Positions 8,157 to 17,347 of a DNA stretch of 64,000 nt are shown here, piece after piece. Position numbers and translations under genes: made by a program. The DNA lies in contig CAZYXV010000003.1 in the NCBI GenBank assembly GCA_964651475.1, positions 124,001-188,000 on the forward strand, in the 5' to 3' direction. Numbering within the stretch: position 1 is the first letter of the stretch; every line of letters begins with the position of its first letter. The DNA is from JBGSMF01 sp964651475 (GTDB lineage Bacteria > Chloroflexota > Anaerolineae > Fen-1058). Under the pieces are notes generated by a model. It did no database searches. It saw only the letters and a list, made by a program, of their open reading frames with translations, and was not told the DNA's origin.

Positions 8157-10601
8157 TCACGTCAAGGTTGCCTCAACCTTGACGTGGGTTTGCCCTTCCG
8201 GCGGAAGCGGCGCGCACGTCCCCTCGATGGCTTGCCCATCCACACACAGCGAGACCGTATGGCCCGGCCCGGCGCGTTTGACCGTGATGTGATATGTCAC
8301 GCCACGAAAAACGCGTGTTGCCGTAAAGCCGGGCCAATCGGGCGGAATCACCGGCGAGATGTGCAAGCCCTCAAAGGTGGGCCGAATCCCCAGAATCCAC
8401 TGTGTAATGGCGACAAGATTCCACGCCGCCGTGCCGGTGAGCCACGAGTTTTTGGCCTCGCCGTGCGTGGGCGCGTCGCGCCCGGCGATCGTTTGCGCGT
8501 ATACGTAAGGCTCGCAGCGATGCACATCGCTTTGGGTTTCACGCGCCGAAGGGTTGATGCGCGTGTAATAATCAAATGCGCGTTCGCCCCGCCCCAGTCG
8601 CGCCTCGGCAATCATGATCCACGGATTGGTGTGGCAAAAGATGCTCGCGTTTTCCTTGTATCCGGGCGGGTAACTGGAAATTTCGCCCAGGTTGAGATAG
8701 TAGCGCGTGTAGGCCGGCTGGTGCAAGACGATGCCGTGCGGTGTGGCGAGCTGCTCGCGCACCGAGTCGAGCGCGCGCCGGGCGTGGTCGCTTTCCAGGC
8801 CAATGCCGGCCATGACGCACATCCCCTGCGGCTCGATAAAGATACGGCCTTCTTCACAATCGCGCGAGCCGATCTTGGCGCCAAAGCGGTCATACGCGCG
8901 CAAGAACCACTCGCCATCCCAGCCGCGCTCCAACACCAGGCGCGCCATATCGTCGGCCTGGCGCTGATAGGCCGACGCCTCGTCGGCGCGGCCGCAATAG
9001 CGGGCAATGTCGGCCATCTCGCGCGCTGCCAGCACAAACAATCCGCCAATGAAAACCGACTCTGCAGTGCTTGCATCGCCGTGATCCGAATGGGTCTGAA
9101 ATGACTGCCCCGGCTCGGACGAAAAACAGTTCAGGTTCAGGCAATCGTTCCAATCGGCGTGGCCAATTTGCGGCAGATGGTGCGGGCCGGGACGATCAAG
9201 CGTGTAACGCAGCGCGCGCTGCAAGTGCTCGTACAACGGCATCTCGCTACCAGGCACATTGTCATACGGGGCTGGCTCGTCGAGAATAGACCGGTCGCCC
9301 GTTTCTTTGAGATAAGCCGCCACGGCCAGCACCAGCCACAACGGATCGTCGTTAAAGCCGCTGCCCACCGCGTCGTTGCCACGCTTGGTGAGCGGCTGGT
9401 ACTGGTGATACGCGCCGCCATTGGGCAACTGCGTTGCGGCTAAATCGAGCAGCCGTCCCCGGGCGCGGTCTGGCAACAGGTGCACAAAACCCAACAGGTC
9501 CTGATTCGAGTCGCGAAAGCCCATGCCGCGCCCAATGCCCGATTCGTACAGCGAGGCGCTGCGCGAAAGGTTGAACGTCGCCATGACCTGATAAGGATTC
9601 CACGTGTTGACCATGCGGTTGGTGTGCTCGTCGGGCGTTTGGACGTGATACACACTCAGCAGCCTGTCCCAATGAGCGCGCAGCCCATCCAACGCCGCGT
9701 CGAGCGCGGCCGGGTCGGTGTAGCGCGCCACGACGGGCTGGGCGCGGCTCGTATTCAAGGCGCCGGAGGCCGTGAATTTTTCGTCGCGCAGATTTTCGGC
9801 ATAGCCCAACACGAAAATGATCTCTTGGCTCTGCCCGGGCTGGAGCGTCAGATCCACCTGGTGCGCGCCGATGGGCACCCATCCGTGCGCGATGGAATTG
9901 CTGCAGCGGCCCTTTTCCACCGCCAGGGGATTATCCAGGCCGCGATAGGGCCCCAGGAATGTCTCGCGCTGCGTATCGAAACCGGCGACGGGGGCGGAGC
10001 AGGCAAAATAGGCATAGTGATCGCGCCGTTCGCGGTACTCGGTCTTGTGATAAATCACGCCTGTCGCCGCCTCCACCTGCACTTCGCCGATATTGAAATT
10101 GCGCTGAAAATTGGTCTGATCATCCCAGGCGTCCCACAGGCAAAACTCGACCAACGAAAAGAGTTGCAGTTGGATCGGCGATGGGTTCTGATTGGAGAGC
10201 CTGACGCGCCATACTTCGAGGGTTTGTCCAAGCGGGACAAAAAAAGTCATATCAGCCGCCACACCGCGATAGGTCGAGGCGATGCGCGTATAACCCAGGC
10301 CGTGACGGCATTCGTACCTGTCCAGCGGCTTGCGGACAGGCTGCCAGGCTGGCGACCAGACATCGCCATCGCCCAGGCGCACATAAAGCGCGCGCCCGCC
10401 AACGTCGAAGGGGGCGTTATTATAGCGATAGCGAATCAAGCGGCGCAGGCGAGCATCGCGGTAAAACGAATACCCGCCGCCCGTATTAGAGATCATGGCG
10501 AAATAGTCTTCTTGCCCCAGGTAATTGATCCAGGGCAAGGGCGTATCAGGTTGCGTGATCACGTATTCGCGAACAGTATCGTCAAAGTATCCGTAGCGCA
10601 T
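8157..10601 (-). CDS. cbp: Cellobiose phosphorylase (GH94)
   Basis: An 814-residue cytoplasmic GH94 enzyme that converts cellobiose and phosphate into glucose 1-phosphate and glucose. It follows characterised cellobiose phosphorylases along its whole length: MRYGYFDDTVREYVIT at the start, GIGRGMGFRDSNQDLLGFVH in the barrel, HADWNDCLNLN with the catalytic Asp, and GEAKNSWLTGTAAWN near the end. No signal peptide is present. ATG at 10601 is chosen because AGGAG lies five bases upstream; an earlier GTG overlaps that site. It is the last gene of the oligosaccharide operon, ten bases after the leaderless solute-binding protein gene, and converges on the hybrid kinase. Confidence 0.92.
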   Translation of the reverse strand: MRYGYFDDTVREYVITQPDTPLPWINYLGQEDYFAMISNTGGGYSFYRDARLRRLIRYRYNNAPFDVGGRALYVRLGDGDVWSPAWQPVRKPLDRYECRHGLGYTRIASTYRGVAADMTFFVPLGQTLEVWRVRLSNQNPSPIQLQLFSLVEFCLWDAWDDQTNFQRNFNIGEVQVEAATGVIYHKTEYRERRDHYAYFACSAPVAGFDTQRETFLGPYRGLDNPLAVEKGRCSNSIAHGWVPIGAHQVDLTLQPGQSQEIIFVLGYAENLRDEKFTASGALNTSRAQPVVARYTDPAALDAALDGLRAHWDRLLSVYHVQTPDEHTNRMVNTWNPYQVMATFNLSRSASLYESGIGRGMGFRDSNQDLLGFVHLLPDRARGRLLDLAATQLPNGGAYHQYQPLTKRGNDAVGSGFNDDPLWLVLAVAAYLKETGDRSILDEPAPYDNVPGSEMPLYEHLQRALRYTLDRPGPHHLPQIGHADWNDCLNLNCFSSEPGQSFQTHSDHGDASTAESVFIGGLFVLAAREMADIARYCGRADEASAYQRQADDMARLVLERGWDGEWFLRAYDRFGAKIGSRDCEEGRIFIEPQGMCVMAGIGLESDHARRALDSVREQLATPHGIVLHQPAYTRYYLNLGEISSYPPGYKENASIFCHTNPWIMIAEARLGRGERAFDYYTRINPSARETQSDVHRCEPYVYAQTIAGRDAPTHGEAKNSWLTGTAAWNLVAITQWILGIRPTFEGLHISPVIPPDWPGFTATRVFRGVTYHITVKRAGPGHTVSLCVDGQAIEGTCAPLPPEGQTHVKVEATLT
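8158..8186 (-). terminator. Perfect hairpin built into the 3' end of the cellobiose phosphorylase gene
   Basis: A 13-pair perfect stem with a three-base loop covers the last codons and most of the stop codon of the phosphorylase gene. No U-run follows in the direction of transcription, so it could be a 3' stabiliser or a factor-dependent end rather than an intrinsic terminator. The convergent kinase gene ends at 8048. The 108 bases between the genes hold another small palindrome near 8106-8118 and nothing else recognised. Confidence 0.4.
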
Positions 10602-10611
10602 GTGCACTCCT

Positions 10612-11826
10612 CTACGAGATTCCCTGGCTATGTCTGAGCAGGGTTAGATCCAGTCTGTGAGCCAGCGTGCCGAGATGCTCGGCAATGGCCGCCTCCAGGT
10701 CCAATTGGCCATCCACCAGCACTTTTTCCCAAAGCCGGGTCAGGGCGGCGATCAATACGTCCTCGACCAATCCCCACAGCGGCAAGGCAGGAAATGAGCG
10801 CCCGGCCTTTAATCCCTGGATCATCACTTGATAGATTGGATGAGTGGCAAAAGGCGCGGCGTCCAACACGTCCAGGCGCACCGAAAGCAAACCAGCGCGC
10901 GGGCAATAATTCGTCTGCACCAGTTGGCTGGTGAGGAAATGCACCAGCTCAATCGCAGCCCGCTGGCGGCGCGAGTGTTCCCAAACAACCAGGTTCGATC
11001 CCCCCACAAACGGAACGCCGGGCGGCAATGCCAGGCCGGTATTGGCAATGACTTGAGAGAACGGCGTCCCCTCCAGGTTAGGTAAAACTAGCCAGGGACC
11101 GCTGATGGTAACTGCCGCCTGCCCTTGCAGATAAAGCCCATCGGATTGACGCGCGTCGAGTTGATGGGGCGCAGGCGGCAAGTAACGATGCAGTCCCAGG
11201 TAAGCGCGAATACCGGCGCGGGACTGGGGCTGGGCGAACAAGGTGCGCTTGCCATCCGCGCTGATAAAATCGCCCCCGGCACCCCAGATCCAGCTTGCCA
11301 CATTGTGCAATGTGTTGGGCGTGCGCTGCGTCGGCACGACCCAGGGAGCAGCGACGCCGCTCGACTGCAAGCGAGCGAGTGTTTGTTCAAGCTGCAGCTG
11401 CGTTTGAAAAGCGGTGCGCTCGTCCAGGCCGGCTTTTTCTGCAAGATCGCGCCGGTAATAAATCACCCGCGTGTCGGCCAGCCAGGGAATAGCCCACTGG
11501 TTTTTGTCGCCTACTACTGATCCAGTTTGCCAGGCCGTCGCTAGAAAGGACGCCGGGGCGCCAATGACGGCTAATTCGGTTGGATGAAATGGGTGGAGCG
11601 CATTCATCGCCATCAGGTTGCTCACCCAGTTCGAGCCGATCTCTGAGACGTCTGGTCCGGTGTGGTAGAGAGCCATCTTGACCAATTCCGCCCACGCCGT
11701 TTCCCACGGCAGCACGGTGACGTGGACACGGTACCTGTATTGGGCGGTGAACTGATCGAGCAGCGGCTGCAAATCGCCGGCAGGATCAGGCCCGTGAGAC
11801 ATGATCGAGAGTTCGAGTTCTTCCAT
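10612..11826 (-). CDS. Solute-binding protein family 1, lacking a signal peptide
   Basis: A 404-residue protein with the fold of ABC sugar-binding proteins: LSIMSHGPDPAGDLQPLLDQFTAQY at the N-terminus, PDVSEIGSNWVSNLMAMNALHP, an IPWLADTRVIYYRRDLAEKAG segment, a GQAAVTISGPW loop, and a helical C-terminal lobe. Unlike normal binding proteins it has no signal peptide or lipobox: the ATG, placed by GGAGGAGACT just upstream, lies only a few residues before the first beta strand. It sits between GH1 and cellobiose phosphorylase, both cytoplasmic enzymes, and no cognate permease of that class is nearby. A cytoplasmic sugar-binding or sensing role is possible; a mis-evolved exported protein is the alternative. 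Confidence 0.75.
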   Translation of the reverse strand: MEELELSIMSHGPDPAGDLQPLLDQFTAQYRYRVHVTVLPWETAWAELVKMALYHTGPDVSEIGSNWVSNLMAMNALHPFHPTELAVIGAPASFLATAWQTGSVVGDKNQWAIPWLADTRVIYYRRDLAEKAGLDERTAFQTQLQLEQTLARLQSSGVAAPWVVPTQRTPNTLHNVASWIWGAGGDFISADGKRTLFAQPQSRAGIRAYLGLHRYLPPAPHQLDARQSDGLYLQGQAAVTISGPWLVLPNLEGTPFSQVIANTGLALPPGVPFVGGSNLVVWEHSRRQRAAIELVHFLTSQLVQTNYCPRAGLLSVRLDVLDAAPFATHPIYQVMIQGLKAGRSFPALPLWGLVEDVLIAALTRLWEKVLVDGQLDLEAAIAEHLGTLAHRLDLTLLRHSQGIS

Positions 11827-11859
11827 TGAGAGTCTCCTCCTCCACCCCGGCAGGCGCTT

Positions 11860-13176
11860 TTACACCCCGTTGCGCGCAATGACTTGCGCGTACCATTTGG
11901 CGCTGTCTTTGACGATGCGTTGCCGGGTGGCGTAATCCACGTAAACCAGGCCAAAACGCTTGGAATATCCATGCGCCCATTCAAAGTTATCCAACAGCGA
12001 CCACACAAAGTAGCCGCGCATATCCACGCCGTCGTCCATCGCCAGCCGCACCTGGGTGAAATGATCGCGCAAATAGGCCACGCGGCGCGCATCGTGCACC
12101 TGTCCATCAGGCCCAAGCTCATCGGGAAAGGCCGCGCCGTTTTCGGTGATGTAAAGCGGCGGGACGCGATAGTCGCGCTTCAGGCGAAGCAGCAGCCGGC
12201 GGAACGCTGGCGCGTGCACCTCCCAGCCCATCTCGGTGTATTCTGATCCCGGCACGGGCCGGACGTATTGGCCATCCTGCACCAGTCCCCGCGAATAAAA
12301 GTTGACGCCGAGGAAATCGAGCCGCTGCACAATGAGCGCCAGGTCGCCGGGATGCGCCTGTGGCGCAATGGCGCCATAGGCTTGCCAAGCCTCCACCGGA
12401 TAGCACCCGCGCAAAAGCGGCCCCAGGAACCACCCCGCGCCTTTTTGCCAGGCCAGCTCTGCGATGGCGCGGTCCGGTTCGGCGGCGGCTTCCACCGGCC
12501 ACATGTCGAGCACGATGCCGACCTGGGCCTGAGGCTCGATGCTGCGAATAGCTTGCGCGGCCAACCCGTGCGCCACCAGCAGGTGATGCGCCGCTTGCAG
12601 CGCGAGTGTCTCGTCGCATATCCCGGGCGCGTGCCGTCCATCGCGATAGCCCACAAAGGCCGCCACCCACGGCTCGTTGAACGTCGTCCAACAGCGCACG
12701 CGGTCACCCAACCGCTTGACCATTAATGCGGCATAGTCTGCAAAATAACCACACAGCTCGCGTTGGGGCCACCCGCCCAGGTCTTGGAGCGCCTGGGGCA
12801 AGTCCCAATGGTAAAGCGTGACGAACGGTTCGATGTTGGCCTCTAACAGCGCATCCACCAGGCGCTCGTAAAAATCTAATCCCGCCGGGTTGGCGGCGCC
12901 TCGTCCGCCAGGGATGACGCGCGGCCAAGAGATAGAAAAGCGATACGCTCCTAGTCCAAGCTGCTGCATCAGAGCAATATCTTCAAGATAACGATGATAG
13001 TGGTCGCACGCCACATCGCCCGTGTCGCCGCCTTCGATCTTGCCGGGCGTGTGGCTAAAGTGGTCCCAAATGGACTCACCTTTTCCGTCAGCATCCCACG
13101 CGCCCTCGATTTGATACGCCGCCGTGGCAGCGCCCCAGACAAAACCCTCCGGGAAGGTCAAAATTTGATCCGTCAT
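11860..13176 (-). CDS. GH1 beta-glucosidase
   Basis: A 438-residue family GH1 enzyme, normal length for bacterial BglA/BglB. The acid/base is Glu168 in TFNEP and the nucleophile Glu345 in YITENG; FVWGAATAAYQIEG at the start and WSLLDNFEWAHGYSKRFGL near the end are family signatures. No signal peptide is present, so it acts on imported beta-glucosides or cello-oligosaccharides in the cytoplasm, and some GH1 enzymes also cleave beta-mannosides. AAAGGA precedes the ATG. It lies 12 bases after the mutarotase-like gene and 33 before the leaderless binding protein. Confidence 0.93.
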   Translation of the reverse strand: MTDQILTFPEGFVWGAATAAYQIEGAWDADGKGESIWDHFSHTPGKIEGGDTGDVACDHYHRYLEDIALMQQLGLGAYRFSISWPRVIPGGRGAANPAGLDFYERLVDALLEANIEPFVTLYHWDLPQALQDLGGWPQRELCGYFADYAALMVKRLGDRVRCWTTFNEPWVAAFVGYRDGRHAPGICDETLALQAAHHLLVAHGLAAQAIRSIEPQAQVGIVLDMWPVEAAAEPDRAIAELAWQKGAGWFLGPLLRGCYPVEAWQAYGAIAPQAHPGDLALIVQRLDFLGVNFYSRGLVQDGQYVRPVPGSEYTEMGWEVHAPAFRRLLLRLKRDYRVPPLYITENGAAFPDELGPDGQVHDARRVAYLRDHFTQVRLAMDDGVDMRGYFVWSLLDNFEWAHGYSKRFGLVYVDYATRQRIVKDSAKWYAQVIARNGV

Positions 13177-13188
13177 TGAATTATCCTT

Positions 13189-14079
13189 TCACTCGCCAGG
13201 TTCCAAGTCTCGCACCAGCGCCCGCGCGTCCTCGACGCCTGGCGGCGCGTTCAAATACAGCTCCCACGTTTCATCGTGCGTAACGCACTGCCCCGGCTCC
13301 AGCCGAGACAAAGGCCCCAACGTTTCCAATTCGATAAAGCGATCTTTGCAGTAAACCTCGGCATTACAGTCAAAATCGGCGTGCGGCCTATCGGGCCGCG
13401 GTTCGAATCGCTTGACGAAGAACACGCCCTGGCGCAAGTAGCCCAACCAGCCGCGCCGATTCATATAGCCCACTTTGCACGCCTGTGATTGCGGCTGCGC
13501 TTCAACGAGCACATAACCATCGTCACGCAGGTGCAAACGCGAATCCTGCAAGCGGGTATAAGACCACAGCGCCAGGCAGCGATTGGGCAAGAGTCCGTCC
13601 GGGTCTAACGGAGCGATTTGCTGCGGCAGCACCGCCACGCCGCCCATCTGCAGCTGCGTGATGGCCCACGGCGCCAATTCCACCGGCCACGTGCCATCGT
13701 TGCGCAAAGAATGGACGAGCTTGACGGCAGGCCGCTCGCTGTGCAGATGAATCTCGATGCTCTTGTGGATGCCGGTGGGCGCCTCGAGCCGGCTCAGGCG
13801 CACGCCGCCTTCCAGTTCCTCAATCTTCAGCCCGCCGTCGTCGGGGATATAGGTGCGCGGCAGGGCCTCCGGTGCGTGCCACAGGCGGTGCCCGCCCCAG
13901 ATGAAATAATCGCCGTAAGGCGTATTCCACTTGAGATCGGGGACTTCTGCCAGCAGGTTCTCGTCCGAGCCGTTCGGCATCAACCGTACAATGCGCGGCC
14001 CGGCCTCGGCCAGAAATTCCAGGCGCAGATGTTTGTTACTGATGCCACGAGTTGGTAAGCCGTAAAAATTATTTGTCAT
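13189..14079 (-). CDS. Mutarotase-fold protein (DUF4380-like)
   Basis: A 296-residue protein resembling aldose 1-epimerase-like, DUF4380-type proteins: an N-terminal LEFLAEAGPRIVRL strand, a conserved YFIWGGHRLWHAPE segment, alternating beta strands throughout, and DETWEL near the C-terminus. These proteins share the galactose mutarotase sandwich fold and often sit in carbohydrate operons, but a reaction has not been shown for most. A role in sugar anomer interconversion or binding is an inference from fold and context. GAGG lies upstream of the ATG. The 75 bases before it hold a dispersed repeat. Confidence 0.65.
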   Translation of the reverse strand: MTNNFYGLPTRGISNKHLRLEFLAEAGPRIVRLMPNGSDENLLAEVPDLKWNTPYGDYFIWGGHRLWHAPEALPRTYIPDDGGLKIEELEGGVRLSRLEAPTGIHKSIEIHLHSERPAVKLVHSLRNDGTWPVELAPWAITQLQMGGVAVLPQQIAPLDPDGLLPNRCLALWSYTRLQDSRLHLRDDGYVLVEAQPQSQACKVGYMNRRGWLGYLRQGVFFVKRFEPRPDRPHADFDCNAEVYCKDRFIELETLGPLSRLEPGQCVTHDETWELYLNAPPGVEDARALVRDLEPGE

Positions 14080-14094
14080 ATTGCCTCGATCTAT

Positions 14095-14159
14095 TTCACC
14101 ACCAAGTACACAAAGGATACGAAGGCTCTCTGTGTACTTGATGTCCTTTGTGGTTCACC
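14095..14159. repeat. Dispersed imperfect inverted repeat (CACAAAGGA type)
   Basis: An imperfect palindrome running from TTCACCACCAAGTACAC to its near-complement CCTTTGTGGTTCACC. Its right end contains the TGA stop of deoC. Similar fragments occur at 22221-22250, near 19600-19670 and at 38696-38770. Confidence 0.6.
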
Positions 14160-14871
14160 TAAAGCCTCTCTCTTTTGCTTCTGCCAATATGGCCTCGGTC
14201 GCTGTTGCGCCAACGCGCGTGACGCCCAACGCTCGCACCCGCAGCAGGTCATCTAGCGTTCGAATGCCACCCGCTGCTTTGACCTGCACTGGCGCGGCAC
14301 ACTCGGCGCGCATGAGGGCCAGGTCATGATCGGTTGCGCCGTCGTAAGAATACATCCCATTGTCGCGCTTGACGAATCCATAGCCGGTAGATGTTTTGGC
14401 AAATGCCACCGCGTGAGTGTTGCAAAGCTGGCATAGCCTGGCTTTGTAAGCGTCGCCGGTCATATAATCGTTTTCAAAAATCACCTTGAGCAACGCGCCT
14501 TGGCTCACTGCCATTTCGTTGAGCGATCGAATTTCGTCGGACACGTATTGCCAATCATTGCTCAATACCTTGCCGATGTTTACCACCATATCCAATTCGG
14601 TCGCGCCATCTGCCAGTGCCCATTCGGCTTCTTTCAGCTTGACCTCGACGCGGCTGTTGCCGTGCGGAAAGCCAACTACTGTGCCGACCGCAACCCTAGA
14701 GCCGGCTAACGCCTCAGCGGCCAGCGGAACGGCATACGGCTTGATGCACACCGAGGCCACGTCGAGCCGCCGGGCCAACTGGCAGCCGGCTAACAAGTCT
14801 TGGTCTGTCATGGTCGGGTGCAGCAGCGAATGGTCAATCATCTTGGCGATAGAGTGCAGATTGCCTGTCAT
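14155..14871 (-). CDS. deoC: Deoxyribose-phosphate aldolase
   Basis: A 238-residue class I aldolase splitting 2-deoxyribose 5-phosphate into acetaldehyde and glyceraldehyde 3-phosphate. The Schiff-base Lys is in FAKTSTGYG; the second active Lys is in VQVKAAGGIR, and ELDMVVNIG carries the conserved Asp. Length and motifs fit bacterial DeoC. Its place inside an oligosaccharide locus is unusual, because it normally accompanies nucleoside-degradation genes; it may serve another phospho-sugar here or be a passenger. The stop codon lies within a dispersed repeat, which probably altered the last residue or two. The start has only a weak ribosome site. Confidence 0.9.
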   Translation of the reverse strand: MTGNLHSIAKMIDHSLLHPTMTDQDLLAGCQLARRLDVASVCIKPYAVPLAAEALAGSRVAVGTVVGFPHGNSRVEVKLKEAEWALADGATELDMVVNIGKVLSNDWQYVSDEIRSLNEMAVSQGALLKVIFENDYMTGDAYKARLCQLCNTHAVAFAKTSTGYGFVKRDNGMYSYDGATDHDLALMRAECAAPVQVKAAGGIRTLDDLLRVRALGVTRVGATATEAILAEAKERGFR

Positions 14872-14887
14872 TGTCGTCTTTTCTGTG

Positions 14888-17347
14888 CTAATTGCCCAAC
14901 ACTACTTTGACTTGGTGGATTTTGCCGTCTTCGAATGTCGGTACAATGTTGCCCTCAATCTCTTTGCCATCTATCTGTACCGACTTTACACCCTTGCAAA
15001 CGTGATTGGGATTTTCGACCTCAATCTGGTACACTGCGCCCCTAAATTCACGAGTCACCCTAAAGCCGGGCCATTTGGCCGGGATGCACGGGTTAATCTG
15101 CAAGCCGCCAAAAACCGGCAGTATGCCAAGAATATACTGTGTGCCAGCCTGGTACATCCAAGATGCTGTGCCCGAAAGCCAGCTATTGCGCGCCGCCCCA
15201 AACTGGGGGTGCTCATCGCTTAGAATGTTTTGCGGGTAAACGTATGGCTCACATTCAAACTCGTCAATGTGGCCATTCTTGGCTGCCGGGTTGATTTGGG
15301 CATAGTATTCGTAAGCGCGGTCGCCATTGCCAATGAACGTTTCGGCAATGATGACCCAGGGGTTGGTGTGCAAGAAAATGCCGCCGTTTTCTTTGGTGCC
15401 TGGCGGATAGGTAGTGATGCCGCCTCGCTTGGGATCGAACCCATTAAAGGCAGGCACGCTCAACTTGATGCCATTGCGCGTGTTGAGCAGGCGGTTCACC
15501 GAATCTAGGGCCTGCCCGGCTCGCTCTGGTGTGGCAAAGCCAGAGATGACGGGCCACGGCTGCCCGGTGACGTAAATCTGCCCGTGCGAATTTGCGCGCG
15601 ACCCCAACGGCGCGCCATCGGCGTCGAAATAGCCCTTGTACCATTCGCCGTCCCAGGCATGCTCGTTAACCCTTTGCTTCATCTCATCGTAATAGGCGGC
15701 ATACTTGTCTGCGGCGGCGCTATCGCCCAGATGGCGAGCCAGTTCAATCATTTCCAGCAAAGCCTTGCCATACAAACCGGCCACAAAGAGCGACTCGGCC
15801 CCCTTGCGCAAATTCATCGTGTCGTTCCAATCGGCAAACCCCAGCAGCGGCAGGCCGTGCGCTCCCACATCGCCGCGCGTGAATTCAATGGCCCGCTTCA
15901 GGTGGTCAAGCACTGTACCTGATTTGTCTTTTTCACCGCCGAGGCGCAGAGTTTTATCTTTATGTCCCTCTGCGCTCTCCGCGCCTCTGCGGTGAACAGA
16001 TTCGTCGTAATACGGGATTACCTCGTCCAAGAAAGCAAAATCGCCCGTCTCTTTGATATAGGCGCACACTGCCAGGATGATCCACAGATGGTCGTCGCTG
16101 TAATAATGCGGCCTGTCCTCGTATTCAAGCGAATCGCCCTCGCTGGCAATCATCGTGAGCGGGTTGAACTGGTGCATGGCGCAGCCATTGCGCCTTTGCA
16201 CGCTGAGCAGTTGTCGAATGAGGGCCTTGCTTTCTTGCGGCAGGGTAGCCAGCACGCCCATCACATCTTGCGAGCTGTCTCTAAAGCCGATGCCGCGCGC
16301 GCCATAGCCCAATTGGTACAGCGAAAGATAGCGCGACCAGTTCTTGGTGGTGTGGCACTGGCGCGGATTGTGAATGTTCAACATGCGGTTCAGCGCTGCA
16401 TCGGGGGCCTCTACTTGCAGCTTGGCAAGATAGCCATCCCAAAACCGAGCCAATTCTTTCAGGGCTTGCTCGACATTTTTCTCATCGCGATAAAAGGCCA
16501 AGCGCCTCGCTTGCTCGGCGCTTGCCTGCCCAAGTTGGGTAATCAGCCGCTTGGTTTCGCCCGGTTGAATGACGCCCAGGTGGTGCATCAAGGCCGCAAT
16601 GTTGTCGCCGCGCTGCGCTTCTGTGTTGCTCAATTCGGCCCGTTGCAAGCTGAGCGGATTGGCCCACGTGCCGTATTCGTTATCGCCCAAGAATGTCTTG
16701 CGGTTCGATTCGAACGAGGACACCGGCCAGTTTGACGTAAAATAGTTGACCCGATTGTCGCGAAACATGAATGGATATTGGATGAGCACGGTATAGTCGC
16801 CGTCTTGAATCGCTTTGCTTTGCATTGTCTGCGGCACCCAATCGGCGTTGGTCAACTGCTTGAGCGAATCGGGATGGGTGTATTCGACAACGGGGACAGC
16901 ATCCACCTCCATCGCTTGGTCAGTGACATTGGTGACTATGATGTCTCGAATAACGCAGCTAGCGCCCGGTGGAACAAAAATGGTCACATCAGTGCGGAAG
17001 CCATAAAATTCGGAAACGATGCGCATATAACCCAAGCCAACGTGGCACTCGTAAAGGTCGTAAGGATCTAGCGTCGGCACAAAATAAGGGGAAAAGGTCT
17101 TGTATTTCGAGCCTTGCTTGAACCGCAGGTACAGCGTTTCACCCTTGAATTCCGAGCTGGGCATCTGGGCAATATACTTGGTGATGCGGTTGAGGGCTGG
17201 ATCGCCCTGGCATACCAGCGCCCCACCAGTGTGATCCACAAATCCGCCAAAGGCCAGTGTGCCGATATAGTTGATCCACTTGACCGGTGTTTTGGGATTG
17301 GTGATGACGTATTCACGTTTCGAGTCGTCAAAGTAACCGTATTCCAT
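14888..17347 (-). CDS. GH94-family phosphorylase of unresolved specificity
   Basis: An 819-residue GH94 protein, homologous over its length to cellobiose and chitobiose phosphorylases: MEYGYFDDSKREYVIT start, GARGIGFRDSSQDVMGV, FADWNDTMNL with the catalytic Asp, and a C-terminal VENPNHVCKGVKSV segment. It differs from the cbp product in the substrate loops (for instance FVDHTGGALVCQGDPALNR replaces the usual GGYSFYRDA), so the acceptor or linkage probably differs. A 65-bp palindromic repeat is inserted in frame (15932-15996), adding about 22 residues before the DHLKRAIEF helix. GAGGAG precedes the ATG, and the gene overlaps the end of the epimerase gene by 20 bases. No signal peptide. Confidence 0.85.
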   Translation of the reverse strand: MEYGYFDDSKREYVITNPKTPVKWINYIGTLAFGGFVDHTGGALVCQGDPALNRITKYIAQMPSSEFKGETLYLRFKQGSKYKTFSPYFVPTLDPYDLYECHVGLGYMRIVSEFYGFRTDVTIFVPPGASCVIRDIIVTNVTDQAMEVDAVPVVEYTHPDSLKQLTNADWVPQTMQSKAIQDGDYTVLIQYPFMFRDNRVNYFTSNWPVSSFESNRKTFLGDNEYGTWANPLSLQRAELSNTEAQRGDNIAALMHHLGVIQPGETKRLITQLGQASAEQARRLAFYRDEKNVEQALKELARFWDGYLAKLQVEAPDAALNRMLNIHNPRQCHTTKNWSRYLSLYQLGYGARGIGFRDSSQDVMGVLATLPQESKALIRQLLSVQRRNGCAMHQFNPLTMIASEGDSLEYEDRPHYYSDDHLWIILAVCAYIKETGDFAFLDEVIPYYDESVHRRGAESAEGHKDKTLRLGGEKDKSGTVLDHLKRAIEFTRGDVGAHGLPLLGFADWNDTMNLRKGAESLFVAGLYGKALLEMIELARHLGDSAAADKYAAYYDEMKQRVNEHAWDGEWYKGYFDADGAPLGSRANSHGQIYVTGQPWPVISGFATPERAGQALDSVNRLLNTRNGIKLSVPAFNGFDPKRGGITTYPPGTKENGGIFLHTNPWVIIAETFIGNGDRAYEYYAQINPAAKNGHIDEFECEPYVYPQNILSDEHPQFGAARNSWLSGTASWMYQAGTQYILGILPVFGGLQINPCIPAKWPGFRVTREFRGAVYQIEVENPNHVCKGVKSVQIDGKEIEGNIVPTFEDGKIHQVKVVLGN
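15932..15996. repeat. Palindromic repeat inserted in frame in the GH94 gene
   Basis: The arms TTCACCGCCGAGGCGC and GCGCCTCTGCGGTGAA are near-perfect complements and lie at the ends of a 65-bp element inside the coding sequence. It encodes a low-complexity, charged segment (HRRGAESAEGHKDKTLRLGG) absent from the equivalent place in the other GH94 protein in this window. Confidence 0.7.

Noticed and set aside
9480..10637. A 385-codon plus-strand frame
   Set aside because: Antisense to cellobiose phosphorylase, whose identity is secure over its full length.
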